From Planctomycetota bacterium (GTDB taxonomy: Bacteria; Planctomycetota; Planctomycetia; Pirellulales; Pirellulaceae): a stretch of DNA of 38,549 bases. The notes under the pieces are model-generated. The model searched no databases, had not been told where the DNA came from, and saw only the letters and a program-made list of their open reading frames with translations. The stretch lies in the NCBI GenBank assembly GCA_024277285.1, contig JAJRVM010000274.1, forward strand, positions 1 through 38,549, written 5' to 3'. Below, one piece after another: positions 1 through 7,918 of the stretch. How positions within the stretch are numbered: position 1 is the stretch's first letter; every line of letters starts with the position of its first letter. Both the position numbers and the translations under genes were made by a program.

Positions 1-324
1 ATTCAGGAGGTTGAGGTTGACTTGGGTAAGTTCACGATCACCAACCATCGACTGCTGACGGAATCGACATTACGTACCGATTTCCATTTGTGGGGTACGG
101 TGGCCGAAGCGGACCGCGACGAGTTTGAGGAGCTTTTTCAGCGTAATTTGAACCGTTTTCGCAATTTGGTGATCGAGGAAATTCGCGACGCCAAGATTAG
201 CGACTTGGAAGACGCCGGGTTGGGGTTGATCAAACGGCGGTTTTTAGCGAAAAGTAATCTTCTGTTAGGCAAACCTTTGTTGCGGTCGGTTGTGTTCGCC
301 GATTACACGTTCGTCGAACTCTAG
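1..324 (+). CDS. fliL: FliL-like flagellar basal body protein, C-terminal part
   Basis: The reading frame is open from the first base and ends with TAG at 322-324, so the gene starts upstream of the window; an internal TTG at 22 is not a convincing start. The visible 107 residues begin with a VDLGKFTI segment, followed by a beta-strand-rich stretch, a long amphipathic region (DEFEELFQRNLNRFRN) and a closing VVFADYTFVEL strand. This layout fits the periplasmic C-terminal domain of FliL, which associates with the stator and basal body in the inner membrane. The membrane helix expected at the N-terminus is not in the window. Position directly before fliN supports the call. The sequence match to FliL is loose, so the name rests partly on context. 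Confidence 0.7.
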   Translation: MQEVEVDLGKFTITNHRLLTESTLRTDFHLWGTVAEADRDEFEELFQRNLNRFRNLVIEEIRDAKISDLEDAGLGLIKRRFLAKSNLLLGKPLLRSVVFADYTFVEL

Positions 325-373
325 ACGCCATGTAAACCGGCGTCTCCGACCGTCGAATGAGAAAACGACGCTC

Positions 374-1000
374 ATGACAGATGGCACGGACGACCTAGGC
401 CAGGACGAAATTGAGGAACTGTTGCGTCAAGCGGCGGGAGACACAGCGGCAAACGCGCCGGCCGACACCTCGGCTCCTGAGCCGCCGCCGGCTGCGGCCG
501 AGCGGTCGCAAGAGCCCGTGCGGTCGACGGTGGAGATCGGCCCTCCGCCCGAGGCGGATGCTCCGGCGGTGCCGAACCCTGGCAATCCGAATTCTGGCAA
601 CTCGGCGGCGAACATGGACGCCGACGTGCAGTTCTTGCTCAACCAGGCGGAGGAGGCGTTGCGGTCAGTCGACGCGCCTCATGAGAACGAGCTCGAAGGG
701 CTGGCACCTTTTGAATTGCGCCCTCTCACGGGTGCTCCCGCCAACTCGGAACGGGCGTCACTCGAGCTGCTGCGCGACGTAGAGCTCGATATGCGTATCG
801 AACTGGGACGCACGCACATGTACTTGGAGGACGTGTTGCAGCTGCGCAAGGGATCGGTTGTGCCGCTTGATAAACTGGCGGGTGATCCGGCCGATGTCTA
901 TGTCAACGGTCGACTGGTGGCGCGTGGCGAAGTACTGGTACTGAACGACAACTTTTGTGTGCGAATTGCCGAGTTGATATCGGGTGACGAGGCCGAGTAG
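374..1000 (+). CDS. fliN: Flagellar motor switch protein FliN, with extended N-terminus
   Basis: FliN is part of the C-ring (switch complex) at the cytoplasmic base of the flagellum and helps recruit export substrates. The C-terminal SpoA domain lies at about residues 130-205 and shows the usual pattern (ELLRDVELDMRIELGRT, then VVPLDKLAGDPADVYVNGR, then an ARGEVLVLNDNFCVRI strand). The protein is 208 residues, longer than the roughly 100-140 of a typical FliN. The first 20 residues contain LGQDEIEELL, close to the LSQDEIDALL motif at the N-terminus of FliM/FliY that binds CheY-P. It is followed by a Pro/Ala-rich linker (about 25-75) and a second acidic helix (about 82-99). The ATG at 374 was chosen because it puts this motif near the start; an upstream frame extension to 290 overlaps fliL. 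No strong ribosome binding site is visible. Confidence 0.9.
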   Translation: MTDGTDDLGQDEIEELLRQAAGDTAANAPADTSAPEPPPAAAERSQEPVRSTVEIGPPPEADAPAVPNPGNPNSGNSAANMDADVQFLLNQAEEALRSVDAPHENELEGLAPFELRPLTGAPANSERASLELLRDVELDMRIELGRTHMYLEDVLQLRKGSVVPLDKLAGDPADVYVNGRLVARGEVLVLNDNFCVRIAELISGDEAE

Positions 1001-1177
1001 GCGCGCTGCTGGTCTAAGTTGCTAGTTGGCGCCAACCTTGGCTTGGTGAAGACGGTCTTGAACGAGGCGAATCATTCTTCTGTGGCACGTTCAGGGACGA
1101 GCCTGTAACGCCCCTTATCGAGATCGGCACGCTGGTAGGTTCGGCTTGAGGCCAAAATGGAAAAAGGAACGGCAAGG

Positions 1178-1978
1178 ATGCCACGATTCACGTTCACCGT
1201 TGTCATTGCATTGCTCTCGAGCGTCGCGTTCGCGCAACGACCGGCTCGGGGGCAAGGCAACGTTGCGTTACCAGGGACGCATTCACCCGACGCGAACAGC
1301 CCGTCACTCGACGCGAACAGCCTGTCACCCAACGCGAACAGCGCCATGGCTCGGCGCATGCCGCTGCGCCTGGTCAAACGATCCGAGCAAGTGGAACGGG
1401 CAGAGCAAAGCGAACGCTCCGCGCCGTCGTCGCGATACGGCGATCCGATCCAATTGCCGGCGCCCAAACACTCACGCGCCGGTGACAAACGCCGTCCGCT
1501 CCAAAGTGCTTCCACCGCCCAAGGCAATGTGGCCTGGGTGGTCATGAGCAGTCTGGCGATTGTCATTGGTTTGTTCTTTCTGGTCGTTTGGGTGGCCCGT
1601 CGAGCGCTGCCGAAATCGACGACGTCGCTGCCAACCGACGTGCTCGAAGTCTTGGGACGTGCACCGTTGGGCAACCGTCATAATTTGCAATTGATTCGCT
1701 TGGGCCGCCGCTTGTTGCTGGTTTCGGTCACTCCCGATGGTGCTCAATCGCTCACCGAAATCACGGACCCTGACGAGGTCAACCACTTGGCAAGCTTGTG
1801 CCAACAGCAGCAACCTGGAAGCATCACCGGCAGTTTTCGCCACGTGCTCCAGCAGTTGGGTACTCAGCAAGCGGCGCGGTCACGTCGTTCATCTGGGGCC
1901 TCCACGCCGCTGGACTTAGAGGTGGGTACGACGGCACGGCAACCATCATCGTTACGTCAGGTACGAGACTTGTCATGA
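1178..1978 (+). CDS. fliO: Flagellar biosynthesis protein FliO
   Basis: FliO is a small membrane protein that helps assemble FliP into the export gate. The product starts with a signal-like hydrophobic segment ([20 protein letters not shown]), has a low-complexity exported segment with three near-repeats of about seven residues (SPDANSP / SLDANSL / SPNANSA, bases about 1287-1345), a membrane helix near residues 120-140 ([21 protein letters not shown]) and then the cytoplasmic FliO domain ([29 protein letters not shown]). At 266 residues it is longer than most FliO proteins because of the exported segment. ATG 1178 is preferred over ATG 1157 because AAGGA at 1164-1168 sits about 9 bases before it and the signal segment then starts cleanly. 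The stop overlaps the fliP start (ATGA at 1975-1978), which suggests translational coupling. Confidence 0.85.
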   Translation: MPRFTFTVVIALLSSVAFAQRPARGQGNVALPGTHSPDANSPSLDANSLSPNANSAMARRMPLRLVKRSEQVERAEQSERSAPSSRYGDPIQLPAPKHSRAGDKRRPLQSASTAQGNVAWVVMSSLAIVIGLFFLVVWVARRALPKSTTSLPTDVLEVLGRAPLGNRHNLQLIRLGRRLLLVSVTPDGAQSLTEITDPDEVNHLASLCQQQQPGSITGSFRHVLQQLGTQQAARSRRSSGASTPLDLEVGTTARQPSSLRQVRDLS

Positions 1979-3078
1979 TTCAAACGATTCCATGCCGAAA
2001 GAACGGTACCCAGGAAGTCGCCTCCGCGTGTTCCCGGCTTGCCACTGCGTGGCCATGTCCATCGCGGCGAGAAACGTTCGATAGCGGGGCCTCATCGGGC
2101 CGGAAAAAAACGCGGTACCTGAATCGCGTGGCGTCCGTTTATCACCTGGCCAGCCGAATCATGCTGACGCTCGCCATCTTTGGCGGGACGCAGGAGCTTT
2201 GCGGCGTTGCCTTGGCCCAGTCCGCTATGTCTCCGTCCGCTATGCCGTCGCCGACCACGCCATCGCCAACCATGTCATCGCCGCTCATGTCATCGTCTTC
2301 GGCTTCCCCATCGTCCATGATGCCTTCTTCGTTGACGCCCTCTTCTTCTTCGACTGCATTACCATCAGGAGTGGATCAGTTTCTCCAGGGTGGCCCTGAT
2401 CGGTGGACTAGCCCCGAAGGGCTGAGTTCGGCATTGCAAGTCATGTTGTTGTTGACGGTATTGAGCCTGGCCCCGGCGATTCTGTTGATGACCACTAGTT
2501 TTGTGCGGATTATCGTTGTGCTGGGGTTGTTGCGCCAGGCCCTTGGCACGCAACAACTTCCACCGAGTCAAGTGATCACGTCGTTGGCGATGTTCATGAC
2601 GCTGTTGATCATGACCCCGGTATGGAAAGACGTGTACGACAACGCCATTAGTCCGTACACGGACCCGGCGAGCGACATGACAATCGAGGAAGCATGGCAT
2701 GAAGGCTCGCTTCCGGTGAAACGATTCATGAGTCGGCAGATTGTTGCTGCGGAAAACACGGAAGACGTCTACCTGTTTTACAACTACCTTCCCGCGGGAA
2801 CGCCAGCCCCAAAGACGTTTGACGACGTGCCGCTGCAAGTGTTGTTGCCGGCTTACATGTTAAGTGAGCTGAAAATTGCGTTCTTGATCGGATTTCAGAT
2901 TTATCTGCCATTCTTGATTCTCGACATCGTCGTGGCCAGCGTGACGATATCGATGGGTATGTTGATGCTTCCCCCGGTCATGATCTCGTTGCCGTTCAAA
3001 CTGATGCTGTTCGTGTTGGTGGATGGTTGGCGATTGGTGGTGGGGATGTTGTTGGAGAGTTTTGGGACCTTTTACTAA
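1975..3078 (+). CDS. fliP: Flagellar export gate protein FliP, with long N-terminal extension
   Basis: FliP forms the pentameric core of the flagellar type III export gate with FliQ and FliR. The conserved part begins near residue 145 ([19 protein letters not shown], then [20 protein letters not shown], the hallmark region) and continues to the C-terminal pair of helices ([25 protein letters not shown]). At 367 residues it is about 120 longer than usual. The extra N-terminus has a basic lead, a signal-like segment starting at Met63 (base 2161, [15 protein letters not shown]) and a Met/Pro/Ser-rich low-complexity stretch at about residues 82-127. The ATG at 1975 overlaps the fliO stop, which favours it, but a start at 2161 would give a more usual FliP with its cleavable signal peptide. 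The stop codon is followed immediately by an interspersed palindromic repeat. Confidence 0.93.
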   Translation: MIQTIPCRKNGTQEVASACSRLATAWPCPSRRETFDSGASSGRKKTRYLNRVASVYHLASRIMLTLAIFGGTQELCGVALAQSAMSPSAMPSPTTPSPTMSSPLMSSSSASPSSMMPSSLTPSSSSTALPSGVDQFLQGGPDRWTSPEGLSSALQVMLLLTVLSLAPAILLMTTSFVRIIVVLGLLRQALGTQQLPPSQVITSLAMFMTLLIMTPVWKDVYDNAISPYTDPASDMTIEEAWHEGSLPVKRFMSRQIVAAENTEDVYLFYNYLPAGTPAPKTFDDVPLQVLLPAYMLSELKIAFLIGFQIYLPFLILDIVVASVTISMGMLMLPPVMISLPFKLMLFVLVDGWRLVVGMLLESFGTFY

Positions 3079-3156
3079 GAACCTGTCACACAACCTGGTT
3101 AACGTGCAGGAGTGTTCAGTATGGGGCAACGTTGCCGGTAGTTTTGTGACAGGTTC
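3079..3156 (-). repeat. Family 1 palindromic interspersed repeat, copy A
   Basis: This 78-base element starts on the base after the fliP stop codon. Its ends are near-perfect inverted repeats (GAACCTGTCACACAAC at the left, the complement of GAACCTGTCACAAAAC at the right). Its reverse complement aligns along its whole length with copies at 11437-11514 and 13832-13909. No protein is expected from it. The rest of the gap up to fliQ (3157-3381) shows no gene or clear site. Confidence 0.88.
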
Positions 3157-3381
3157 AAAGCGTGTTGCTGGGCCAGTCGTGGTGTGGTCGGAGCGAGCTC
3201 CACGCGGAGCATGTTTTGGGATCAGCAAATGTCGGCCTCTACTAGCGCGCGCTCTCCTCGATATGCTGTTCACGGCTTCACGGCCGTGGAAGGTTGCATG
3301 AGGTGATGTTGTTGGGGCGTTGGCACGCGAGGGCAAGGATGCGATGTCACCTTCGGGAAACAGGCATGGAGTGAAGCGAAT

Positions 3382-3657
3382 ATGGACAGTCAAGTAGCCG
3401 TGGATCTGACACGCGAGGCATTGTCGATGGCGCTGCTTATCGGTGCTCCGGTACTGTTGGTCGGCGTGTTGGTCGGTTTGCTGATCAGTTTGTTGCAGGC
3501 GCTCACGCAGATTCAGGATCAGACGATCTCGTTTGTTCCCAAGATTGTGACAATGGTCCTGGCACTGGTGATGTGTTTGCCGTGGTTGGTCCAGCGTATG
3601 GTGACCTATTCAGAGCAATTGATCACGAATATTCCGACCACGTTGCTGGGAGGGTAG
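3382..3657 (+). CDS. fliQ: Flagellar export gate protein FliQ
   Basis: FliQ is a small inner-membrane protein of the flagellar type III export gate, binding around the FliP/FliR core. The product has 91 residues, the usual family length, with two membrane helices (about 15-40, ALLIGAPVLLVGVLVGLLIS, and about 52-72) separated by the conserved QALTQIQDQTISFVPK loop. The ATG at 3382 follows a GGAG at 3368-3371. It follows fliP after a 303-base gap containing a palindromic repeat, so it may be read from the same transcript or from a promoter I could not identify. The stop TAG at 3655-3657 precedes fliR by 92 bases. Confidence 0.96.
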   Translation: MDSQVAVDLTREALSMALLIGAPVLLVGVLVGLLISLLQALTQIQDQTISFVPKIVTMVLALVMCLPWLVQRMVTYSEQLITNIPTTLLGG

Positions 3658-3749
3658 GGCGTTGGCGTCAAGGGAGCGATGTAATTGAATACCGTGGCTT
3701 CACGTTGCAGCTACGTTACGTATCCCGAATCGACGTGCCATTGCCGATC

Positions 3750-4535
3750 ATGGAATTTCTGCTCAATATCTACATGAACCAGTTTCTGGTCTTCCTGCTT
3801 GTCCTCACGCGTGTGGGCGGGTTGGTGGTGGTGGCGCCGGTCTGGAGTTCTCGGGCCATTCCCGTGCGAATTCGTGCCCTGTTGGCGATCGGGATCGCAT
3901 TGATCATCACGCCTCTCTTCTGGCACACGCCGATCGACGATCCGGGCAACCTGGTGCATCTGGCGATACTGATGGCCAGCGAATTCGCGGTGGGGTTGGC
4001 GTTGGGCTTGGCGGTCATGATCTGCTTTGCGGGAATCGAACTAGCGGGCCAAATTTTGGGACAGATGACTGGCATGAGCCTGGCAGATGTTGCGAGTCCC
4101 GATTTCGATGCGAGCGTACCCGTTTTCGGCCAACTGCTGCACATGTTGATGTTGGCCATCTTTGTGCTTGGTGGTGGCCACCAATATGTATTGCACACGT
4201 TTATGCGCGTGTTCCAGCAAATGCCTCCTGGACAGACTCATTTTTCAAAGCCGTTGGTCGATACGTTGACGGAGATCACCAGTTACAGTTTCACGCTGGG
4301 TTTGCAGTTGGCCGCTCCGATGATGGTTGCCCTGATGCTGACGATTTTGATTATGGGACTCATCAGTCGCACCATGCCTCAGTTCAATATTCTGGCCGTC
4401 GGATTCAGCATTAACTCGATGGTCATGCTCGGCGCTATGTTGTTATCGCTCGGTATCCTTGGCCGGTTGTTTCAAGACCATATCTTCACGGCAATCGACC
4501 TGATCGGGCCCGCGTTGAGTGTCGCCGCGCCGTGA
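3750..4535 (+). CDS. fliR: Flagellar export gate protein FliR
   Basis: FliR caps the FliP5Q4R1 export-gate complex in the inner membrane. The 261-residue product has the usual length and about six hydrophobic helices, opening with MEFLLNIYMNQFLVFLLVLTRVGGLVVVAPVWSS-type sequence, in which the R-x-G-G-L-V and the P-x-x-S-R motifs are typical. Further conserved parts are the GIELAGQILGQMTGMSLADV region and the C-terminal MPQFNILAVGFSINS segment. ATG 3750 was chosen because it gives the family's usual N-terminus; the frame is open further upstream into fliQ, and GTG 3735 and TTG 3741 are in-frame alternatives. No clear ribosome binding site precedes it. Confidence 0.95.
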   Translation: MEFLLNIYMNQFLVFLLVLTRVGGLVVVAPVWSSRAIPVRIRALLAIGIALIITPLFWHTPIDDPGNLVHLAILMASEFAVGLALGLAVMICFAGIELAGQILGQMTGMSLADVASPDFDASVPVFGQLLHMLMLAIFVLGGGHQYVLHTFMRVFQQMPPGQTHFSKPLVDTLTEITSYSFTLGLQLAAPMMVALMLTILIMGLISRTMPQFNILAVGFSINSMVMLGAMLLSLGILGRLFQDHIFTAIDLIGPALSVAAP

Positions 4536-4594
4536 AGGGCGGCGTTTCGGGGGAGATTGTTTTCGGTTTGGCCGATGGCTGCGGATGGTTCGGG

Positions 4595-4645
4595 CAAGGA
4601 CCCTCTACGGGCTTGTCCTGGGGGTGAACGAGTTTGCCCCACGAA
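4595..4645 (+). repeat. Family 2 repeat, partial diverged copy
   Basis: The fliR-flhB gap contains a stretch that lines up with the left part of the family 2 element at 27860. Shared blocks are AAGGACCC, GGGCTTGTCC and GGGTGAACGAGTTT in the same order and spacing, but the CCCATGGG palindromes are degraded. The right part of the element is absent. It lies just upstream of the flhB ribosome binding site (GGAGG at 4666-4670). Confidence 0.6.
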
Positions 4646-4682
4646 GCAAGTGTTTTAGAATTCGCGGAGGAACGCGGTTTCG

Positions 4683-5765
4683 ATGCCGGAGCAATTTGGT
4701 GACAAGACTCAGGATGCGACACCTCATCGCCGCCAGAAAGCGCGCGAGGAAGGTCAAGTCGCGCGGAGCCAGGACCTGGCATCGGCGGCGTTGTTAGTCT
4801 GTGCGACGCTGTTACTCAAGTACTTTGGCCGCGATTTGACACGTTATTTGAGTCAGCTTACTGAACGGCAACTCGGGGGCGATGCGTGGCTTACCGTCGA
4901 CGTTCCCTTTGTTACGCACCAGTGGAGTCAGATCTTGGCGGGACTGGCGATGGCGCTGCTTCCGATTCTTGGGCTATTGTTGCTCGCAGCTGTTCTCGTC
5001 CATTTGCTGCAAGTTGGTCCGATGTTCCTGCCCAGTAAACTGCAACCTGACATAACTCGCATCAGCCTGCTCAAAGGAGTCAAACGTCTGGCTTCGCTCA
5101 GCAACTTTGTCAAACTCGGTTTTGGTCTGTTTAAGATTGCCATCGTGATCGCCATTGCAGTGTGGTGCGTCCTTGGCCGGCTGGATGTCATTGTGACGAT
5201 GGGCACACGCGAAATCAGCGAAGTTGCCGCAATCTTGTTTGAAGTTTTGCTCGACACGAGTTTGAAGATTGGCATCGCACTGTTGATCTTGGCGATTCTC
5301 GATTTTGGATTTCAGAAGTGGAAATTCGAGCAAGATCTCAAGATGACGACGCAGGAGGTGCGGGAGGAAATGAAGTCGTTGCAAGGCGATCCGCACATGG
5401 CTGCGCGACGGCGCCAGATTCAACGCCAATTGGTACTCAACCGGATGCAGACGGCCGTACCGCAAGCCGATGTTGTGGTCACCAACCCCACGGAATTGGC
5501 GGTGGCAATCAAATACGATCCGACGACCATGGCAGCACCGATTGTGGTTGCCAAAGGTGCCGGCGTGCTGGCCAAGCGGATTCGTCGCATGGCGTTGGAC
5601 AACAACATTCCGATCGTCGAACGCAAGCCCTTGGCGCAGACGCTCTACAAACATGTCGACATCAACAAGCCGGTCCCGACCGAGCAGTACGCCGCGGTTG
5701 CCGAGATACTCCGCTACGTCTATCAACTGCAAGGTCGAACACTGCCTGGCCAGAATGCGGCCTGA
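4683..5765 (+). CDS. flhB: Flagellar export switch protein FlhB
   Basis: FlhB is the inner-membrane export-apparatus protein that switches substrate class from rod/hook to filament. The 360-residue product has the family's N-terminal basic lead (KTQDATPHRRQKAREEGQVA), four membrane helices between about residues 30 and 215, and a cytoplasmic domain with the VREEMKSLQGDP and YDPTTMAAPIVVAKGAG motifs. The autocleavage site, normally NPTH, reads N268-P269-T270-E271. Asn, Pro and Thr are kept, but the His is Glu. The rest of the cleavage domain looks intact (IPIVERKPLAQTLYK). ATG 4683 follows GGAGG at 4666-4670 with a longish spacing of 12. In many bacteria flhA follows directly; here a sulfotransferase and non-coding DNA intervene. 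Confidence 0.97.
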   Translation: MPEQFGDKTQDATPHRRQKAREEGQVARSQDLASAALLVCATLLLKYFGRDLTRYLSQLTERQLGGDAWLTVDVPFVTHQWSQILAGLAMALLPILGLLLLAAVLVHLLQVGPMFLPSKLQPDITRISLLKGVKRLASLSNFVKLGFGLFKIAIVIAIAVWCVLGRLDVIVTMGTREISEVAAILFEVLLDTSLKIGIALLILAILDFGFQKWKFEQDLKMTTQEVREEMKSLQGDPHMAARRRQIQRQLVLNRMQTAVPQADVVVTNPTELAVAIKYDPTTMAAPIVVAKGAGVLAKRIRRMALDNNIPIVERKPLAQTLYKHVDINKPVPTEQYAAVAEILRYVYQLQGRTLPGQNAA

Positions 5766-5840
5766 AAACGGTGATCTGGTGGTTGGGCTGTGGGAAGTGG
5801 CAGACGGGCTTCTTAAAAGGTATCCGGTTCTCGTGCGGCT

Positions 5841-5853
5841 CGTGAACGCTTAC
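5841..5853. repeat. Recurring 13-mer CGTGAACGSTTAC, site 1
   Basis: CGTGAACGCTTAC lies between the convergent flhB and sulfotransferase genes. The same 13-mer, with C or G at position 9, recurs at 19781, 35012 and 35328, always between genes. It is a rough palindrome. Confidence 0.6.
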
Positions 5854-5867
5854 CACTGCGTTGACGT

Positions 5868-7028
5868 CTACGTCTGCTCATAACCGTAGCGTTCAAAATA
5901 GAACGACCAACGGCGTCGAATCTCGGCTCGCAGTTCTGGTTCGAGTTCGTGCTGATTGGTTTGATAGTCCTTTAGACTCTCAACATACTGCTCGAATTCG
6001 TCGCGCACGCGCTCGAAATCACCGAGGTCCAATTGTTGGTAGATGTGTTGCAGAACGGCAATCGGGTTGGCGACCAAATCCTCGTACCGGATGTCGATCA
6101 CATGCTTTTCGTCCAATCCGTTTCGCTGAGTTTCAAAGCCTTCGTACATGCGCTGCAACGCGTCAAAAACATATTCGTCCAAGTGCTCGTCCCGGTTCGA
6201 TTGGCAGCCTTGCACCGCATCCAACGATTGCCACAATCGCCTCGTGGAGGGGAACAGGGCATACGGGTCGCGAGTGATGTGGATGAATTGGGCGCCTGGG
6301 AAGATTTTCGAGAGCAATTCGACCCGACCGGTGTGGGTCGGCGACTTGAGGATGATGCGATGTGGGTAACGTAGCGTAATGGCACGCACGAAACTGGCTA
6401 ACGCGTCGCCCCAATGCCGCTTTTGCTCGGTACCGACCTCGTGCATGTTGAGATACTCAAGGTCAACCGGTTCGTTATTCGGAAACGCCATACGCCGGTA
6501 AGGCGTTCGCTGGCCCATCGTCAATAGCGCGAACTCGTCCTCTTGAGGACGCTTCCAACCGGCCAACATGTTGTCCATGGGACGTTGTTTCGGCAGTAGG
6601 AATCCGCAGTAGCGTGCCAAAAACCACTCGGTTAGCAAGAAGTGCAACGGCGCGAAGCACTGGTAGGTTGTTGGGTAGGTAAAGCGGTCGTCGTGAACCA
6701 GCAGTTCGTGCAGGAAAGTGGTGCCGCTGCGCCAGTGGCCGATGATGAACAACGGCGCGGCCGGCAACTCGGTGGCGTCGATCCGCTGGCCGTAAAACAG
6801 TCGTTGAACGCGCGACATCACGGTACTGAAGGGAGTGATCATCGAGATCAACACCACCATGACCCAACGCGTCGGATGGACGCGGAAACGGTTCTCGGCC
6901 AGAAGCTTGATCCAGTCGCCGAAACGCATTCCGTGCCAGAACCGAGGTGACCAAAAAGGGTAAGGGTGAAACTTCCGCGACTTGGTGGAGCGTTGCGGGG
7001 CGGGTGAGGATGGGGATGTCGATGGCAT
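5868..7028 (-). CDS. PAPS-dependent sulfotransferase family protein
   Basis: The 386-residue product carries the two PAPS-binding signatures of sulfotransferases. These are the 5'-phosphosulfate loop (FIIGHWRSGTTFLHELL, about residues 93-109) and the 3'-phosphate segment (HRIILKSPTHTGRVELLSK, then FIHITRDPYALFPSTRRLW). The family transfers sulfate from PAPS to hydroxyl or amine groups of carbohydrates, lipids or proteins; the acceptor cannot be predicted. A hydrophobic segment near residues 55-70 (RWVMVVLISMITPFSTV) could be a membrane anchor. The gene is on the opposite strand inside the flagellar cluster, convergent with flhB, and does not look like part of the export machinery. ATG 7028 is taken as start without a strong ribosome binding site; the first 25 residues are Ser/Pro-rich and may not be translated. 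Confidence 0.9.
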   Translation of the reverse strand: MPSTSPSSPAPQRSTKSRKFHPYPFWSPRFWHGMRFGDWIKLLAENRFRVHPTRWVMVVLISMITPFSTVMSRVQRLFYGQRIDATELPAAPLFIIGHWRSGTTFLHELLVHDDRFTYPTTYQCFAPLHFLLTEWFLARYCGFLLPKQRPMDNMLAGWKRPQEDEFALLTMGQRTPYRRMAFPNNEPVDLEYLNMHEVGTEQKRHWGDALASFVRAITLRYPHRIILKSPTHTGRVELLSKIFPGAQFIHITRDPYALFPSTRRLWQSLDAVQGCQSNRDEHLDEYVFDALQRMYEGFETQRNGLDEKHVIDIRYEDLVANPIAVLQHIYQQLDLGDFERVRDEFEQYVESLKDYQTNQHELEPELRAEIRRRWSFYFERYGYEQT

Positions 7029-7467
7029 TGGGCTGTCCGTCGGAATTCCATGCTGCCCTAGCCTGGGCAGCGGTCGTTGTCTTGCTCACATGCTCGAAGT
7101 CTGGCACGTTGACGCAGGGCCGGTGGTGTGGTTCCGCCCACCGGCTGGCCAACGCCGCAGGGCGGTCACCATGGCCTTTTTCTTCGCTCGGCGTGTGAAC
7201 GGAGATCATGGGGTTGCTGTTGTACCATTTCACGCGGCCGAGGGCAGGGGGGATCGACCGAAGGTCTGGGGGAAACGGGACCCTTTGTCGATAAGGTCGA
7301 TGCCGATTTCTTGCGTAATTTCCCTCTCTCCACGCCGCTTCATGATATTGGCAAGGTGGAAGTTCCCCACCACCCTCCTGTCCCCCGCAGTACTGCGTAG
7401 AGACGTTTGCGTTTTGTGGCGGCGTGATGGCATTAGATGGTTTTGCGAAGAGGTAACCTTGTCCATG

Positions 7468-7486
7468 CTCGGGAAAGATTCCCGAG
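7468..7486. repeat. Palindrome CTCGGGAA-AGA-TTCCCGAG, first copy
   Basis: This is a perfect 8-base inverted repeat with a 3-base centre. The same core recurs at 7581-7597. The size and symmetry suit a binding site for a dimeric regulator, or the ends of a small repeat unit of about 130 bases. Confidence 0.6.
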
Positions 7487-7580
7487 CCACGAGTGTGGAA
7501 CGCCTGAAAATATCCCAATTGGATTGCCGCCAAACGGTGAGAAGCTGTCTGCAACGGCACGGAGTGCCGTGCCACTCTCG

Positions 7581-7597
7581 TCGGGAAAGATTCCCGA
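7581..7597. repeat. Palindrome TCGGGAA-AGA-TTCCCGA, second copy
   Basis: This is the second copy of the palindrome at 7468, with an identical 15-base core and 113 bases downstream in the same arrangement. Between the copies lies the ACGGCAC-GGA-GTGCCGT hairpin. Confidence 0.6.
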
Positions 7598-7850
7598 GTA
7601 ACAATGATCTGGCGAATGTGGGGCATATGGAGTGTCTAGGTGTTATGCGCCATGCGGGTTGGGCTCGTCAACGTCGCCAGGCGGGATCTTGATTTGACTT
7701 TGGCCGTTCAGCCGTAGTCCTCCCGGGGGCACCTGCCTGACGCGGATCGTGGTCGAGTGGTGCCCGACCTGCATTTCTGACGGGCGTAAACAGACCTGGA
7801 CACCCCCTGTCCATTTCGTTACCCTCCGCCCCTCTTCTGCCACAAGAAAA

Positions 7851-7894
7851 GGTCCTGTTCCGGGCTTTTCGCTCGACTCCGAGCGGGCAGGACC
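7851..7894 (+). promoter_or_regulatory. Nested hairpin in flhA leader
   Basis: Outer arms GGTCCTG (7851-7857) and CAGGACC (7888-7894) enclose inner arms CGCTCG (7870-7875) and CGAGCG (7880-7885). The structure ends 24 bases before the flhA ATG, so it could affect flhA translation or end transcription coming from upstream. There is no T-run, so a simple intrinsic terminator is unlikely. Confidence 0.4.
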
Positions 7895-7918
7895 GGCTAC
7901 TTTCTCCTAAAGACTGCA

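Larger units (their letters stand above)
7029..7918. other. Intergenic region before flhA
   Basis: About 890 bases lie between the divergent sulfotransferase and flhA starts. Open frames here are short, overlap each other on both strands and match no family I know. The region contains two copies of a palindrome (7468-7486 and 7581-7597), a small hairpin between them (ACGGCAC-GGA-GTGCCGT, 7554-7570) and a nested hairpin just upstream of flhA (7851-7894). It probably carries the promoters for both flanking genes, but I could not fix a -35/-10 pair. Confidence 0.6.

Noticed and set aside
6475..7626. Long minus-strand frame overlapping the sulfotransferase
   Set aside because: It is another frame of the sulfotransferase gene; its Arg/His/Pro-rich product has no domain.
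7643..7843. Minus-strand frame of 66 codons (GTG start) in the flhA spacer
   Set aside because: Its composition is plausible for a protein, but there is no ribosome binding site, no recognised domain, and it overlaps other open frames in the region.
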